A stretch of DNA of 64,000 bases from Symsagittifera roscoffensis (GCF_963678635.1 NC_087063.1:4316580-4380579); one strand, 5' to 3'. Positions 1 through 11,841 are shown, counted from the first letter of the stretch. The notes: generated by a model from the sequence alone, not told the origin. A program made the numbers and translations.

Positions 1-760
1 TAACTGGCTCCTGTTTCATGGTTATCGGCGGCGCGGACGAGGCCGGTTTTCCGGTGTAGGGTTTATATGCACGTTCACGTCTTTCATACAAGAGTGCTAT
101 CCTATATACCTTCTCTGGTAACTTGGATGACCGTGATAATTCACTTTGACAATCAGATTCCCGCATATTCAGAATAAAAATATCACGAACATTCTCGGCC
201 GCGTTAGCAAAATCACACCTTCCTGCGAGGGCGCTTAACTCAGCGTGGAATTTCTCGAACGTTTCATTCTCTCTCTGCATTCTCCCATAGAATAGTCCCG
301 TCTCATGTGTCACATTTCGCTCGCGTTTGAAGACATTTTGCATTTCGTCCAATACCCGTGGGTACCTTTCCGTTTTAACATTCACCGCCGGTTTTCAGGC
401 TTTAAATATCCTTTGCGCTTTGTCTCCAATACAGAGATATAGGTTAGACTTCAACTTTTTCTCCACCTCGGTCCGATTCTTCCCATTGACTTCCTCCGGT
501 AACGCCGCAATGGCCGCTGCATTTAGAGTACGCGCAAAATGAAAATCATCAAGATCGATGTCATATTTTGCTATCATGCCCCAGTGGAACATTATGATCC
601 ACTCCTCCCAGCAGGTTGTGGTTTCCGGCGTCCGTGCGTCCCAGAATGATAATATATTTAGCGGATTTGTCCCTCCTCCTTTTCGTTCCGCTGACTGCGC
701 CACGTTGAAGTTGTATAATGTATAGTGATGAAAAGAATATTTGTTTAAAGTTAATTGCAA
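1..760 (-). pseudogene. Ty3/gypsy-type Gag fragment, interrupted
   Basis: Read on the minus strand, this is one reading frame with a single in-frame TGA at about 393-395, between 'AQRIFKA' and 'KPAVNVKTE'. It runs off the left edge of the window. The layout is that of a retrotransposon Gag capsid: an aromatic 'WEEWIIMFHWG' stretch near the start, then 'NRTEVEKKL', then the typical 'FYGRMQRENETFEKFHAEL' helix followed by 'LAGRCDF'. That order (N-R-T, then R-x-Q-x-x-x-E-x-x-x-x-F, then L-x-x-L-A-x-x-C-x-F) is well known from gypsy/Mag-like Gag. Gag would form the particle and package element RNA. No zinc knuckle, protease or reverse transcriptase is visible because the window ends. The upstream boundary near 724-760 is uncertain; the ATG at 760 is only the first available. 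Confidence 0.75.
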
Positions 761-1362
761 AGAAACTGTAAGGCATCAAAACTAAATCTTACTGCACCTT
801 TCTGTTTTAGCTCGTGCCGGGCAATAGAGATCGCAAGGTCACAACAGCAGGTCCCCAGACAGAAAGAACAAACTCATATAACTTACATAAACTCAGAACT
901 GGTCCCTATATCACTGGCTTTAGTTTTTGGAAATAGTTTACGTTCGCTGACCTTTCTTTGTTATTATCACAAAAAACTTTGAAATGAAAACTACTTGGTT
1001 TTTTTCTTAAATTTTATGTTACAATATTTGCGCTTGCATCAACTAGGATAAGTTTAAAACTGACTAGAATAGTAGCAGTTTTATAGTAACTTAAAATAAT
1101 TTTAAGTTTATTTCATTAACTGGTCATCAATAATAACAAAAATCATCTGGTGACATCAAAGTTTTACCATAAATGTTCATTGAACTTTGATTTTCAATGC
1201 AAAACAAATAAGCAAACAAGAAAATATCCGTTCAACACGCCATATTTGATTCATTTCACCTGTGTTTATTGGATTTAGATTTAATTTCATTTGGATAGTT
1301 ATTCCTTTTGCTTTACAGTTATTTTTGCGACATATTTAATTTATTCACAGTAAGGTTTGACT
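761..1362. other. AT-rich upstream region of the ARM-TIR gene with a likely 3' splice site
   Basis: No coding potential is visible here. TTATTCACAG ends at 1350 and looks like a good 3' splice site, 12 bases before the ATG chosen for the ARM-TIR gene. The first coding exon is therefore probably preceded by a non-coding 5' exon, or is the acceptor for a trans-spliced leader; the sequence does not decide. I could not identify a promoter. Confidence 0.35.
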
Positions 1363-2283
1363 ATGGCGAGTGGTTCGGAGGAGGTTTCCTCCAAATTGGA
1401 GGATGCTCCGGTATTTGAATTCCAGGAACTACTGGACCGCTTTGAAAAAGAAAGCGCATCTGAAACTGAGGAACAAGTTAATTCAATTTATGAAGACCCA
1501 AATTTGCCTTCGATCATTCAAAAAGAGCTGAATTTTTGCCAGATTGGGAATGGCGATAACTTCCAAAAAAGAGCTTCAGTTTTTTCGCAGGCGCTTTTTA
1601 TGTTGACAGCAAACAGTGATAATTTTTGCAAAAATTTGCATAAAAATGGATCTGTGAAAAGCATGCTCGAGCTCTTAGGAAATCAGTTAAAAATTCAACC
1701 ATCCGAAAGAACAGACGAAAATTCGATTATCAAACTGATTTTGGCTCTTTGCAAAACACTGGAAATCGCCGTAGATGCTAAGAGAACGTTCTTCGAAACG
1801 ACTTTGGAAGTTCAGTCCGAAGAAGTCATTTCTTCAACTGCAGAAACTTCAAAACTAAAAGTGTTCACACTTTTACTTCTCGCTATTGCTTCTGACCGAG
1901 ACGAAGTCAAATCGTCATCAATTTTAAACGAATCTCTACCTGTTATTAGTCTTCTAATTGGTAATCTATCCGAAACTCTTGAAAACCGTCAAGAATTCTG
2001 GATCGAAAACGTTGCTGCCAATTTAGCTAGAAAACCAGCTTACGGAGCTGGCTGTTTTTTTAAAATGCTCATGATATTTTCTCGAACGGAACGCAACTCG
2101 AATATCCTCGCTCAGCAAACACCACTTCTGAATAACTTACCAGTTATTTTTGATTGGAACAATGACGACATTTCTTACCCGGCATTTGAGCTTCTGTGGG
2201 AAATGAGCTTTTCAAGGCCAAATTGGGAGTTTTTTTGTGGAAATGGCGAAATAATGAACCAGCTTAAGGCAGAGATGTTTCAA
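1363..2283 (+). CDS. ARM-TIR gene, coding exon 1: helical armadillo-like region
   Basis: This exon encodes residues 1-307 of a predicted 664-residue protein. ATG 1363 follows a splice acceptor at 1350 and begins MASGSEEVSSK. The reading frame continues to a stop at 2314-2316, but I end the exon at CAA/GTAAAA (donor at 2284) because this gives phase 0, matching the next exon. The product is almost entirely predicted helix, with armadillo-like stretches such as 'NLHKNGSVKSMLELLGN' and 'IIKLILALCKTLEI'. There is no signal peptide or membrane segment, so it is cytoplasmic. In SARM1, ARM repeats bind NAD+/NMN and restrain the TIR domain; a similar sensor role here is inference. Alternative: a one-exon protein ending at 2316, less likely given the in-phase exons downstream. 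Confidence 0.75.
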
Positions 2284-2822
2284 GTAAAAATGGCAGATTT
2301 AGGCGTTTTAATATAGAGGCGTTTTTTTTAAGTATTTAATTTTTCTCAGAAGTAAGTCTCTTCAAATACGTTTTTTAAATGATAATATCAATGTTGCATA
2401 GTCAAGAATAATTTATTTTTCATGGATGATAATTACACTTCCAGAACTTGAGGGTTTAAAATCCCTTATATTCTATCTTTTCATATTTGTTTCCTCTCAA
2501 ATAGGCTATAATGGATTATATTTGGATTTGAAAAATTGCAAAATTAGGCAGCAATTTTTGCAAAACTCTCATCGTCTTTAATTTCTAAAAATATGAGGTA
2601 AAATATCTTGCATAATAAAACACCATATAGTTTAAAAACTTACGAATAGAGTTATTATTCATGAAATATCTTTCAAAGAAATTATAATTCTTTGAAATAT
2701 TTTGAAATTATAATTTTTAAAACTATCAAAATTAAGCAAACACAAGGTCTCAACCACAGCAAAGCGCATTCAAAAGAATATTATTTAACACTTAAAACAA
2801 CCCTGCATTTGATGAACTACAG

Positions 2823-3000
2823 GCCATGGACACTGACCATAGTTGTGACCCCAATGATGTCACAGTAGTAGGAAAGAATATAGTGTGGGAAATTAAATTG
2901 CAGGCGAAATTGATGAAGCAAAGAAACGATGGCGCTATGACCGACCCGAAAAACACTTCGAGAAAAAAGAAAGGAAAGGCCGCCAAACAAATACAGAAAG
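2823..3000 (+). CDS. ARM-TIR gene, coding exon 2: acidic start and lysine-rich patch
   Basis: The exon begins after GAACTACAG (2822) in phase 0 and ends AAG/GTAGGC (donor at 3001) in phase 1. It encodes residues 308-366, starting AMDTDHSCDPND and ending in a strongly basic stretch, 'SRKKKGKAAKQIQK'. The basic patch could be a nuclear localisation signal or a lipid/nucleic-acid contact; that is inference. The intron before it is 539 nt. The next in-phase exon is 5.4 kb away. The frame stays open past the donor to 3086, so a truncated isoform from intron retention is possible. Confidence 0.7.
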
Positions 3001-5440
3001 GTAGGCCAATTGTAGAAGTTGTAACTGATCTCCGTTTTAAACTGATCTCCAAGAAAACAGTGGGCTCATATGGCCAAATCGTATAAAATGGAGTGAAATG
3101 AGCCTAAGTTGAACTAAGCAGCTAAGAAGAAACCCAACTTAAATTGGACTGGTTCCCAACGAATCATTTTCCACATTTTCTCGGAAGGTTATCACCAGAG
3201 TTAGTATTTTTCTATTTAAATTTGAATGAGCCCAATTTTTATTAATGAGTGCTTTAAACCTGAACGATCGTGAAGCTGCTCGATAAAGCCATCTTATCCC
3301 GTTTTCACTATCAAACCCAATATTTAGGGTAATCAAAGGTCAACGAAAATTAGGACACTAAATTACATCAGAACATTGGAAAAAAATGTGAAGAAAAAAA
3401 GCAGGTTATCACTTTTGTAACCGAAAAAGAGTTCAATGGTTTTATTTTTAAGGGTAACCGAAATACAATGGTCTTATTTTTAAGGGTATTTAAATGTTTC
3501 AGGCCGATTCTGAAAAAAAATATCATAACCCACAAAAAAGTTAAACACTATGATCCATTTTTCATGATTACTTTTGTATATTACAGATGTTGACATCAAA
3601 TTTCTGATGTAATGAATACCATCCAAAAACTCTATTGTAGAAAACAGAGTGTTTAACAGCGGAAAACATACATGTACCATCGATTTTGCTAAATTTCTGT
3701 TAGATTTGAGTATACATTCACCTTCACAAATTGTTTTATATAGTCACAGTTACAGGTGTTTACAGTTAAGACCACAAAATTCTTGGTTAACCTACGTTAA
3801 TCAAAAAGTTTTTGATGTTAAGTTTGAACAATACTTAGAGATAAATTTTGTGAGAGTGAATGAATACTCTACCTTAGCAGATATTTTGCAAAATCGAGGT
3901 AATATGTATGCTGGCTCAGCGTTTCCCAATTAAATACTCTATAGGGCACTAGAGTTATGTAGATGACAATCATATAAATCTCAAACTTATAGTCATAATC
4001 TATGATATAACAAAAACGATCATAACAAAGCGTTACTTTTTTCACGGAATCATTCCGACTAATAATTTTTAATGGATTATAATAATTTTTAGGCTGAACT
4101 AAACAAAAATCAAAAATTGACTGAAAGAAAAATGCCACAAGCTTGTCCTTCGAAAATTATGACATTGAACTCTTAGTTCAGTTCGTTTTTTCTTTTCTCC
4201 TGACTGTTTAAGCTTGCCCTCACTGAAGTCTCAAGGATAATAATCGGTTATATTGGATTTTCATAGTCAGTCTCTATAAATTAACAAAAATACCCGATCA
4301 TAATTCATTGAAAATCGATTATAATGATGCTATTTTTCAAGCAATAAAATTTCAATCTAATGGATTATGATCGATTATATTTGATTATTTTCAGCTTATT
4401 TTAAAAAAGTTTAATCAAACGAAAAATAATCAATTTTAATCAATTACAATGGGTTATAATCAATTTTATAAAATCTTTTCCTGTGTTTACGTGTGTGTGT
4501 ATCTCTTTGTGCGTGAGTACGTGGGAGGGGTGTGGGAAGAGGGACTGGAAAATCAAAAGCACTCCCACAACATTGAAAAGAATGTATTTCGACCGAGTTT
4601 CTAGAGCCGCAGACAAATTTCGTGAGAAAAAACTGGTCAAAAATGCCATTTTTGGGCAATTTGTGAAAAATTACTAGATGTTGGCCTTATTTAAAATTAC
4701 TATGTTTTGGCCGCCCCTGGATGAACGTGTTCGTTCAACTCTTGTAAGAAATCGCAAAAAGTTGAATAATTGGCTGCAAAATTTAATCCATTTTCATCAC
4801 AAAAAAATAATCCATTAAAACTGATTTTTATCCATAAAACTTTAATGTGGGTGCAATAAAACTTTTTAGTAAAAATATTAAGAATCATTGTTTACGAATT
4901 TTAATCCCAAATTTGTGAATTGCCTTTTAATTTATCAATAATTGGCAAAACAAATTGGTTATTTTTGCTTATTAAAGTCGTTGCAGTCCTATGATAGCTG
5001 AGCTCATGCAACCACGCGTGGAAAAATAGTTTGTTATCCCCAAAATCTAATACTGCTAAAAAATATCATTTTTTTTAATGAAAGAAATTCGAAATCAAAT
5101 TGAATAAAAGTTTGTCTAAGGCATTTTGCTTAATAAAGCAATCATCAAACGCCTGTCCAGTAACAATTGATGGTCCGAATTTGCTAACTCTTGATGACAT
5201 TTTGACCACCTATACTATTATGTGAACTTTATCAGATTGGCCAAAACATTATGCCCCTTCCATGAAAAAGCCATCACAGTGGCATGCCAATTGCAACCTG
5301 AATCACGGATATCTGGTTTGCTTTTTCGATCCCAGCCCTCATGATCACTAGCCATTAGGTTGATCACCTGCGAAGCACTACTGATACGATTACTTCGCAC
5401 GTTCTGCCTGCAATCAATAAAAATTTATCGGGCCAATCAG
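3001..5440. other. First half of a 5.4-kb intron; no recognised gene
   Basis: AT-rich intron sequence. Scattered open frames (for example 3649-3933 +) have no recognisable domain, no good splice context and frequent stops nearby. I see no repeat with clear ends in this stretch. Confidence 0.4.
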
Positions 5441-5451
5441 TGGCTACAAAA

Positions 5452-5512
5452 ACACTAGCCGAGTGTAAGGACAGTGCGTATCGTCCGGTTTAGCGCAGGT
5501 TTGATTCCAGGA
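5452..5512 (+). repeat. tRNA-like fragment (possible tRNA pseudogene or SINE head)
   Basis: TAGCCGAGTGTAAGG (5456-5470) resembles an internal A box of the kind seen in Leu/Ser-type tRNAs. GGTTTGATTCC (5498-5508) resembles a B box with one mismatch to GGTTCRANNCC. The spacing of about 30 nt is tRNA-like, but I cannot fold a convincing acceptor stem or anticodon arm. It is more likely a tRNA-derived SINE or decayed pseudogene than a working tRNA. Confidence 0.3.
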
Positions 5513-5806
5513 TAGATCGTTTCTTTTATGGATCATTTATGAGCCAAACTTTTTGGAACATAAAAACACATGTGAATCGAGAAAGAAACCAACTCTTTTG
5601 AATTTTTAGAATAACCCGATTCTATAAAGAAAATAAAGAATCCAGAAAATTCTAAAAAGATTCATCTGAACTCGAATATTGAATTATTAATGATTTCTCG
5701 AAACTGGTTCTTAGTTCGAGATTTGTTATTTCTCATCCTTGGTAGCGCGGATAAGCAAAAGGGTCGTGTTATCCAATTCTTACACTGATAGTGAAAATCT
5801 ACAATA

Positions 5807-6390
5807 CGAGGCCAAACTGTGCACTGGTTAGGCGCACAATTTTGTGTCTCTATGTTCCTGGATTCCAGAGACATTATTTGAACATATTCTAAAGCGTAAA
5901 TGGATTACAAAATTTCATTGGATTTCGCGTACAAGTATCTTTAACGTAAATTTTGTCGGCACTTTGGTTTAGTTGCCGATTCCGCAACGAGCGAACATAG
6001 GTAGTTGTTGCGGATTCCGCATATGTAAGCGGGTTCCGCAAATGTAACTGGATTCCGCAAATTTATGCGGATCCCGCTTATAGTTTGCGGTTTCCACTTA
6101 CAATTGCAGATTTCGCGTCAGCTTAAGTTTAGCAAACACATATATTTTTATTTGTTCATGGATTCCACGAACTGATTCTGGATTCCACTTATTTTGTTGC
6201 GGATTTCGCAAAGTTGCCTGTTCTCGGAGCAATTGTGAGCAACATAGTATTTTAGTTTAGCTTTTTGTCCGTGGAATCCAAAACAGCAGAGAAGATTTAA
6301 AAAATGGCAATGTTGCGGATTCCGCGACAAATCTGATTTTTGCCTGTTGTGAATCCCCTCACAATTCAGAAAATGCACAGTTTGGCCTCG
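5807..6390. mobile_element. TA-flanked MITE built from 'GGATTCCGC' repeats
   Basis: The ends are inverted: CGAGGCCAAACTGTGCA at 5807-5823 and its reverse complement at 6374-6390. Each end is flanked by TA, as expected for a Tc1/mariner-type target duplication. The interior contains many variants of GCGGATTCCGCAA in both orientations and no open frame of significance, so the element is non-autonomous. A diverged inverted copy lies at 34649-35626. Confidence 0.7.
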
Positions 6391-6699
6391 TAATGTATCG
6401 AATCATTCCTTCTAGCGGTTTTATAGATTTTGAGTAAATTTCTGAGGAATCGACTACCGAGCAAACTTCAATCAAGTGTTTGTTATATTTGGTCGGGGTC
6501 TGCACTCTTGCGTTTTTTGTTAAAAAAACTGCGCTATCTCGCTTAGCATGCCACCATTTTCCCCCTGAACAAAGCTGTAGACTTGCCGGTCGAGTCTCAA
6601 GTGTAAGATCGGCAAAGAAGTATGGAGTAGAGTTTTTATGAGCTCTGTTAACTCTTTTTCCTCGAAAAAAAACCTACTGAAAGCTCTGTCAAACCGTTT

Positions 6700-6933
6700 C
6701 CCTCGGTTGATCATAGTCGAAATGTTTTTTTTTCTCGGCCGAAACAACTCCTCGATCGAACTCGATCGAAACGTTTTTCCTTGGTCAAACTTGGTTGAAA
6801 TGTTTTTGCTCCGTCGGCATTGGTCAAAACATATATGTTTTAGTCGAATTTGGTCTAAACATAGATGTTTTTGGTCGCGCTCGTCAAAACATATGCGTTT
6901 TTGGTTGAAACATAAAGTCGAAACCTCGGCCCG
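6700..6933. repeat. Diverged minisatellite of 'GGTCAAAACATATGTTTTTGG' type
   Basis: About eight degenerate units of roughly 25-30 nt alternate 'GGTCgAA/GGTCaAAAC' with 'ATGTTTTT'. The block ends at CTCGGCCCGGG (about 6920-6933). Related blocks occur at 14040-14170 and 28530-28820, also ending near CCCGGG. Open frames on both strands here (6520-6981 -, 6638-6946 +) result from the repeat and are not genes. Confidence 0.5.
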
Positions 6934-6939
6934 GGTAGG

Positions 6940-8432
6940 CGAGTAGATGCAATTTAAGTACCTATCAAAATAATTATACAATTTTAATAATTTTCAAATT
7001 TCTAATGAAAAACAGACCCAAGGGAATCCTTGATAACCCTGTATGGTTTAATTGTGCTTAAGTTTAAATTGAGTCAAATTAAGCAACACAATGTTTTTAT
7101 ACTTTATGTTTAGGTATAAAAATGATTTTAGATCTAGTTTTTGGAAACCAAAAATTTGTTGGAACATGGGTATAGTCAACACGACTATATTCCTCATAAA
7201 GCTATTAAACTGATTTTTTTTTAAATTTTAAGCAATTCTGAAAAAAAAACATATATTTTTTTATTTATTACTCGTGGGTAAAAATGTAGATGTAAGTGCA
7301 AATTCAAAGCGTTTTTCCGAGCAGTTATCCGGTAGTAGGGAACTTGAAGTAACAGTAGGGTCAAAAATGTTAGTATGTGATTGGGGTTTGCCCACTTGAA
7401 GCATTTTGAGGAAATTGTATGGTTAAATTTTCCATTATAAATTAATTTTTTCCATTGTATGGTTAAATTAATTTGTCCAAATTTTGCTTTTCTCGGGAAA
7501 ATTTATTTTATTCTCAAGTTAATGAGAATACTTGTTTTTCGTGTTTTTTGATGGAACGTTCCCAAAATTCTTTTTTGTATTGTTTAATCGAAATCAGTTT
7601 TTGTTTTTCTAAAGAGTTTTGCTGGCTTTAGATGATGTGTTACCGGTTTCATTGACTCTCAGTTTTCTTACTTTCAAACACTCTGTAGAAGAGTTTGTAA
7701 TTTGAGGTTCCGGTCAGTCAGTATGTTGGTCTGATTAATGTTTTGCGATCTGAATGTAGGATTTTGTACGATGTGTCCTGAAATAAAAAAATATTAAGGG
7801 TTTAGATAGATGTTGCCTTTTATCACCGAGAATGTAGAAATATAATGAGGTTGAAGCGCCAATCGGGCTATATGCACTGATTGATATGAAGAGTCCTTTT
7901 TTCAAGTAACGATAGAATCTGACTTCCAATGAGCCACTTTTGGTCTAGGCTACCCAAAGGTTATGGACGAAAGAAAACTGAGTGTTTTTGTCTTTAATCC
8001 TTAACATTTCCAAGTTTATTATTGGGAACACTTAACTAATTGGCAGAAAACATTTGGAAACTTTAAAAACTGCTTTTAGACGCCTGAACATCTGGCAATT
8101 ATGAATTCATGGTTTTCATTTAAAAAAACACCACTCAAGCTAATCCGTTTCAAACTATCTCAGTGCTAAAGCAGTCTCTCTGTCTGATTTTAGCACTTTT
8201 TTAAATTAGATTTAAAGCTTTAACAGTTAAGTATCGAGATGTAATTCTCATCCACACTAGCTATTCAAGAAAACAGCTGAAAAATTAACAGAATTGAACA
8301 AATATACTGAGTAAAAATTGTTGAGATCATTTCTTGCTCTGAATAAGGTGAGCGAAAAGATTGGTGCTAATTGTAGAGTAAAAAACAATAATGCCTTTTT
8401 AAATTCTACGTTATCATGTAATTCTGTTTTAG
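6940..8432. other. Second half of the 5.4-kb intron; nothing recognised
   Basis: AT-rich sequence with no domain-bearing open frame and no clear element ends. TCTGTTTTAG (ending 8432) is the splice acceptor for the next coding exon. Confidence 0.4.
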
Positions 8433-8528
8433 CTCGCAGAAACTGTTGCTGTGAGCTCATTAGCAAATTACTATGCTCATGTCTGTGCGAACGTCTCTGC
8501 AAATGCCTGGCGGAACATGTCTGCCCCG
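8433..8528 (+). CDS. ARM-TIR gene, coding exon 3: cysteine-rich module 1
   Basis: The exon lies between TCTGTTTTAG (8432) and CCCCG/GTGAGT (donor at 8529), in phase 1 at both ends, so it is a symmetrical 96-nt exon that could be skipped or duplicated without breaking the frame. It encodes residues 367-398 with nine cysteines, including the runs CCC and CSCLCERLCKC. The core CSC..ERLCKCLAEHVC aligns with CSCEKLCRVLANKCC of the next exon, so the two look like an exon duplication. The role is unknown. Metal binding, disulfide/oligomer formation or S-acylation are all possible, and nothing in the sequence decides among them. Confidence 0.7.
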
Positions 8529-8829
8529 GTGAGTTTTGCTTAAAACATGTATAAATTTATTGCTCAGAAAAGTTTCGTTTCATACTTTACTGGTTCAGTG
8601 CTGATTGAAGTTATCAGAAAAAAAACAATTGCGAATGTCTAGTAGTTTACAAATAACTGACAAAAGAGGCTTGTTTTAAGGAGACAAATACTTAAGGAGA
8701 TAAATTTTTAATTACCGAAGCAACTTTTTTAGAGGTATCAAAAAAAGTTATCTAACTATGCAAAATTGTGGATCTGGGATATTTTTTGGATCTGAGGGTT
8801 TTTTAACAGCCGGGGTATTTACGACAAAA

Positions 8830-9310
8830 ATGAGTTTAAGTCCGGTGTGGTTTTCTCATAAAGTAATGTCGGATAAAAAACACCGTCTGTTTGTCACGCT
8901 ATCCTGTTTTCGGCCGGATAGATTCATGCAAAACCTTAATCTATTACCGATCCTTTTTCCTGCTCGTTTCTTTGCTCTGAGAAATTTTTTTACGCTAGAG
9001 CAAAAATTGAGGGTCTGGATGTTGTATATGTTGAGCACATTTACTTCGAGCGACGTCGTTTGGTGGGTGAGGCTAGAGGAGAATGTCTTTGAGAAAAGTC
9101 TGTTTTTGTGTTTAACCTTTCTTTTCTTTTTTATCAGGTGTTTTCTCTTTTGTTCCTTGGTTGTGTCCTTTTCTTAAAAATGGATTGTTTTTGGTTTGTG
9201 TTATTTGTTGAGTGTTTTTACGTTTCATGTGGTCTTAATAAAAGTTTCAATCAAAATTCAAAAGAATAATTTATCCAGTTTTTTCTGGACTTAATCTAAA
9301 TTGGGTAGCG
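8830..9310 (-). mobile_element. Remnant of the 3' end of the gypsy-type element family (LTR plus adjoining sequence)
   Basis: The left part starts TGAGTTTAAG and contains GTTTGTCACGCTATCCTG and TTTTCGGCCGGATAGATTC. It matches the LTR at 18590-18999. The right part (about 9130-9305, with GGTTGTGTCCTTTT and AATTTATCCAGTTTT) matches sequence at about 19800-19980, just inside that LTR. About 1.1 kb between the two parts is missing here. The 139-residue plus-strand open frame at 8758-9177 overlaps this and is judged spurious. Confidence 0.55.
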
Positions 9311-9879
9311 TGAGACGTTCATGTTCATGTGGCTAGTTTATACAAGTGACGAGTTCCTTTGATTTGCGTGAAATAAGGCGAGTTCAAAAAAAAATGAAAA
9401 ATTTCAAACTATAGCACACATTAAAAGGTTAGTTTTACTCTATTTATTATTCATTAATAGTTCAGTACTTCGTACAGATAATTTACAGCAATATTAAAAA
9501 TTAATTGCTGCGTATCAATTCTATTGCACGATTACAAACTTACAACAAATAGTTAGTATTTGAAGCAAAATTTTTTTAAAGTTTCATTTTTTTAATTTTT
9601 ATTTCATGTATTGTTTTCAGAGAAATTACTAGTGAAATCTAAAAAGCAATGGTGAAACACACGTGTAAAAATGGTGAGTGAATTAGTGATTTATATAGTG
9701 ATTTTTTATAACTTCACACTCACTGATGGTTGGGTTTTAAAAAAAACCATTTGGGAAATTGTTTTGAACTGTGGGTGAGTAAGTTAAAAATTTTGCAAGC
9801 ATTTTAATGAACTTTGTAAAACGTAAGAGTGGCCAAAAGAGTTCTAGTGCGCGGATGATGTTAAGTATGTGGCAGAAAT

Positions 9880-10900
9880 TTCGTGGTTAGTGTTTTGGAT
9901 TTAGATTATATAAGTTGTGATATATTCTATATATAAATAGTTTTGAATTTCGCCTATCTGGGGATCGTCCACAAAAAATGTTGGAAGATGGTGATTGTGA
10001 TGTGCTTTTACTATAGCTAGGTGGTAGCGGTTTTCCTGAACTGTTTTTACTTTGATCAATTTTATCTGAAAAATTTCGGTCGTGCGTCAAGTATTGGTGA
10101 AAAGATTTATTCGATTTTTTTAAATTTTTGTTTTGCCTTGGAGTCTTGGATGATGTTTTTGTGTGACGTGGTTGTCTGAATAATATTGACAAATTGTAAT
10201 TTTAAATTTTGTGTTTCTTTCGGTTTTCACGTGATTCCTGCTTTTGGTTTTTTGATTAGGCGTTTATTATTAATTGGACTAGATTTTTCCGAATCCGTTT
10301 GCGAATAGTTTGGAGCATCTTATAGTTTATCTATTGATTGTAATGTTTTTGGTCGAAACGGATTATTATTTTTGTTATGTGTTGGTGTGATCGTAGGATA
10401 AAAAGACGAATTTTGTTGTTGTGTTGTTGTGGGCATTGTTTTAACAATTTCTTTGTTTACAAAATGTGATGGCGTAAGAATATCTTGTTGTGTTAGGTTC
10501 GTAATTCCATTTAAGTTGTCTTGTGCAATAATGAATGTCGAAATCAGACTTTTAATAAATGTCCTATCATCAAACTTTGTGTTGAAAATTAAAAGNNNNN
10601 NNNNNNNNNNNNNNNNNNNNNNNNNNNNNNNNNNNNNNNNNNNNNNNNNNNNNNNNNNNNNNNNNNNNNNNNNNNNNNNNNNNNNNNNNNNNNNNNNNNN
10701 NNNNNNNNNNNNNNNNNNNNNNNNNNNNNNNNNNNNNNNNNNNNNNNNNNNNNNNNNNNNNNNNNNNNNNNNNNNNNNNNNNNNNNNNNNNNNNNGTCCT
10801 GGTTGCGACCTGGTGTCAGCTTTTGTGTCTGTTTTATTTGATCAGACTTATCGAGATGTGAAAATAAGCTAATTTCATCGTCAATTTGGTGTATCATTTT
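9880..10900 (-). pseudogene. Decayed minus-strand retroelement coding remnant around the assembly gap
   Basis: Between two copies of the LTR-like sequence, minus-strand frames stay partly open: 10192-9887 (basic, Ser/Lys-rich) and 10590-10310 ('RTFIKSLISTFIIAQDNL', then Asn/Thr/Gln-rich). A third piece lies right of the gap (10897-10796). Several stops separate them. Position and composition suggest an internal part of an element related to 18590-28371, but I cannot name the protein. Confidence 0.3.
10596..10795. other. Assembly gap (200 N)
   Basis: A run of exactly 200 undetermined bases, probably a placeholder of unknown true size. Open frames that cross it are artefacts of translating N. 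Confidence 0.99.
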
Positions 10901-10993
10901 GTTGAGCGTTTTTGATCTAATTTGCCTATATTACTTTGTTTTTGCTAATTATAAATTAGTAGAGGTCTGTTCGGGACTAGTTTAGTTCCACCA

Positions 10994-11345
10994 GATGAGT
11001 TTGCGTCCGGGGTGGCTTTCTAATAGAGTAGTTTTGGATAAGATACAGCGTCTGTTCGTCACGTTATCTTATTTTCGGCCGGATATATTCGTGCAACTTC
11101 TTCGTCTAATACCGATCCTAATCCAACTCTCATGTTTCCTAGTCTCAATAGATATAGTAACAACTGGTATTGTTGCGAGGTTAGAATCAAGAAAGAGCAA
11201 CCATTTGCTAAAATAAATTTGTTCTTCTCTGGTTGAAACTATAAATAGTTTCAGCTTTAGAATTTATTGTAAGTTTTAGTCATGGATCTTGATTGGTTAG
11301 TTCTAAATATTTTACAAGGATAGTTATCATGATTATAATTGGATA
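10994..11345 (-). mobile_element. LTR-like copy of the gypsy-type element family, diverged
   Basis: It starts TGAGTTTGCGTCCGGGG and contains GTTCGTCACGTTATCTTA, TTCGGCCGGATATATTCG and TAATACCGATCCTAATC. All match the LTR at 18590-18999 in order, including the later GATTGGTTA..TAAAT..TTTACA part near 11290. The far end does not match well, so it is probably a decayed or solo LTR. Confidence 0.55.
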
Positions 11346-11783
11346 TATTATATTATTTCTTTTCAACTGGTTTCAATATCGTATAGTGTGATCTCCAAAT
11401 ACAGTATCAAGGTAATATCTGCAAAAATGATGACGAACGGAAACCTTCGATAAACAAGCCAAAAAAGTCCCCGAAAAATTCCACCCTGAATTCACAATTC
11501 TACCTACATAAACATTCCAAACTCAAACCCTCCCTAAGCTTAGTGGGATCCATATGACACTCATTAGGATGTAGTTTGATGACTTTAAATTTTTCGTTCA
11601 AATTTTACAAAAAAAAACGAAAAACAGGAGCAAAAATTTAACTTGTCGGCGTTTTGCTCGGATAACATCTTTTAGACTTTTACGGATACCGTTAGTGCCG
11701 TAAATTCGTACAAAGATATCAAATTTAATTGAAAGCTTAGGTTTTCTTAGATTTTAGAGTTAGTTTTCTCCTTGAGTGATCAA

Positions 11784-11841
11784 TTTTTGCTTTTCAGATC
11801 ATCCTTGTGCCGTTTTTGCTTTTCAGATCATCCTTGTGCCG
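11784..11841 (+). repeat. 29-bp perfect tandem duplication across a splice acceptor
   Basis: A 29-nt unit, TTTTTGCTTTTCAG plus the next 15 nt, occurs twice back to back (11784-11812 and 11813-11841). Each unit carries the splice acceptor and the first 15 nt of exon 4, leaving two identical AG acceptors at 11797 and 11826. Only the second keeps the frame. Using the first adds 29 nt and reaches a TAG near 11883. Confidence 0.9.

Noticed and set aside
8758-9177. 139-codon plus-strand frame with a hydrophobic tail
   Set aside because: It overlaps an LTR-like sequence found three times in the window. The other copies do not keep the frame, and the composition is that of T-rich DNA.
9621-9673. Possible small exon between TTGTTTTCAG and ATG/GTGAGT
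   Set aside because: Good splice-site look, but all three frames contain stops, so it cannot be a coding exon of the ARM-TIR gene.
10429-10897. Open frames running across the run of N on both strands
   Set aside because: Translation through undetermined bases; no evidence of coding.
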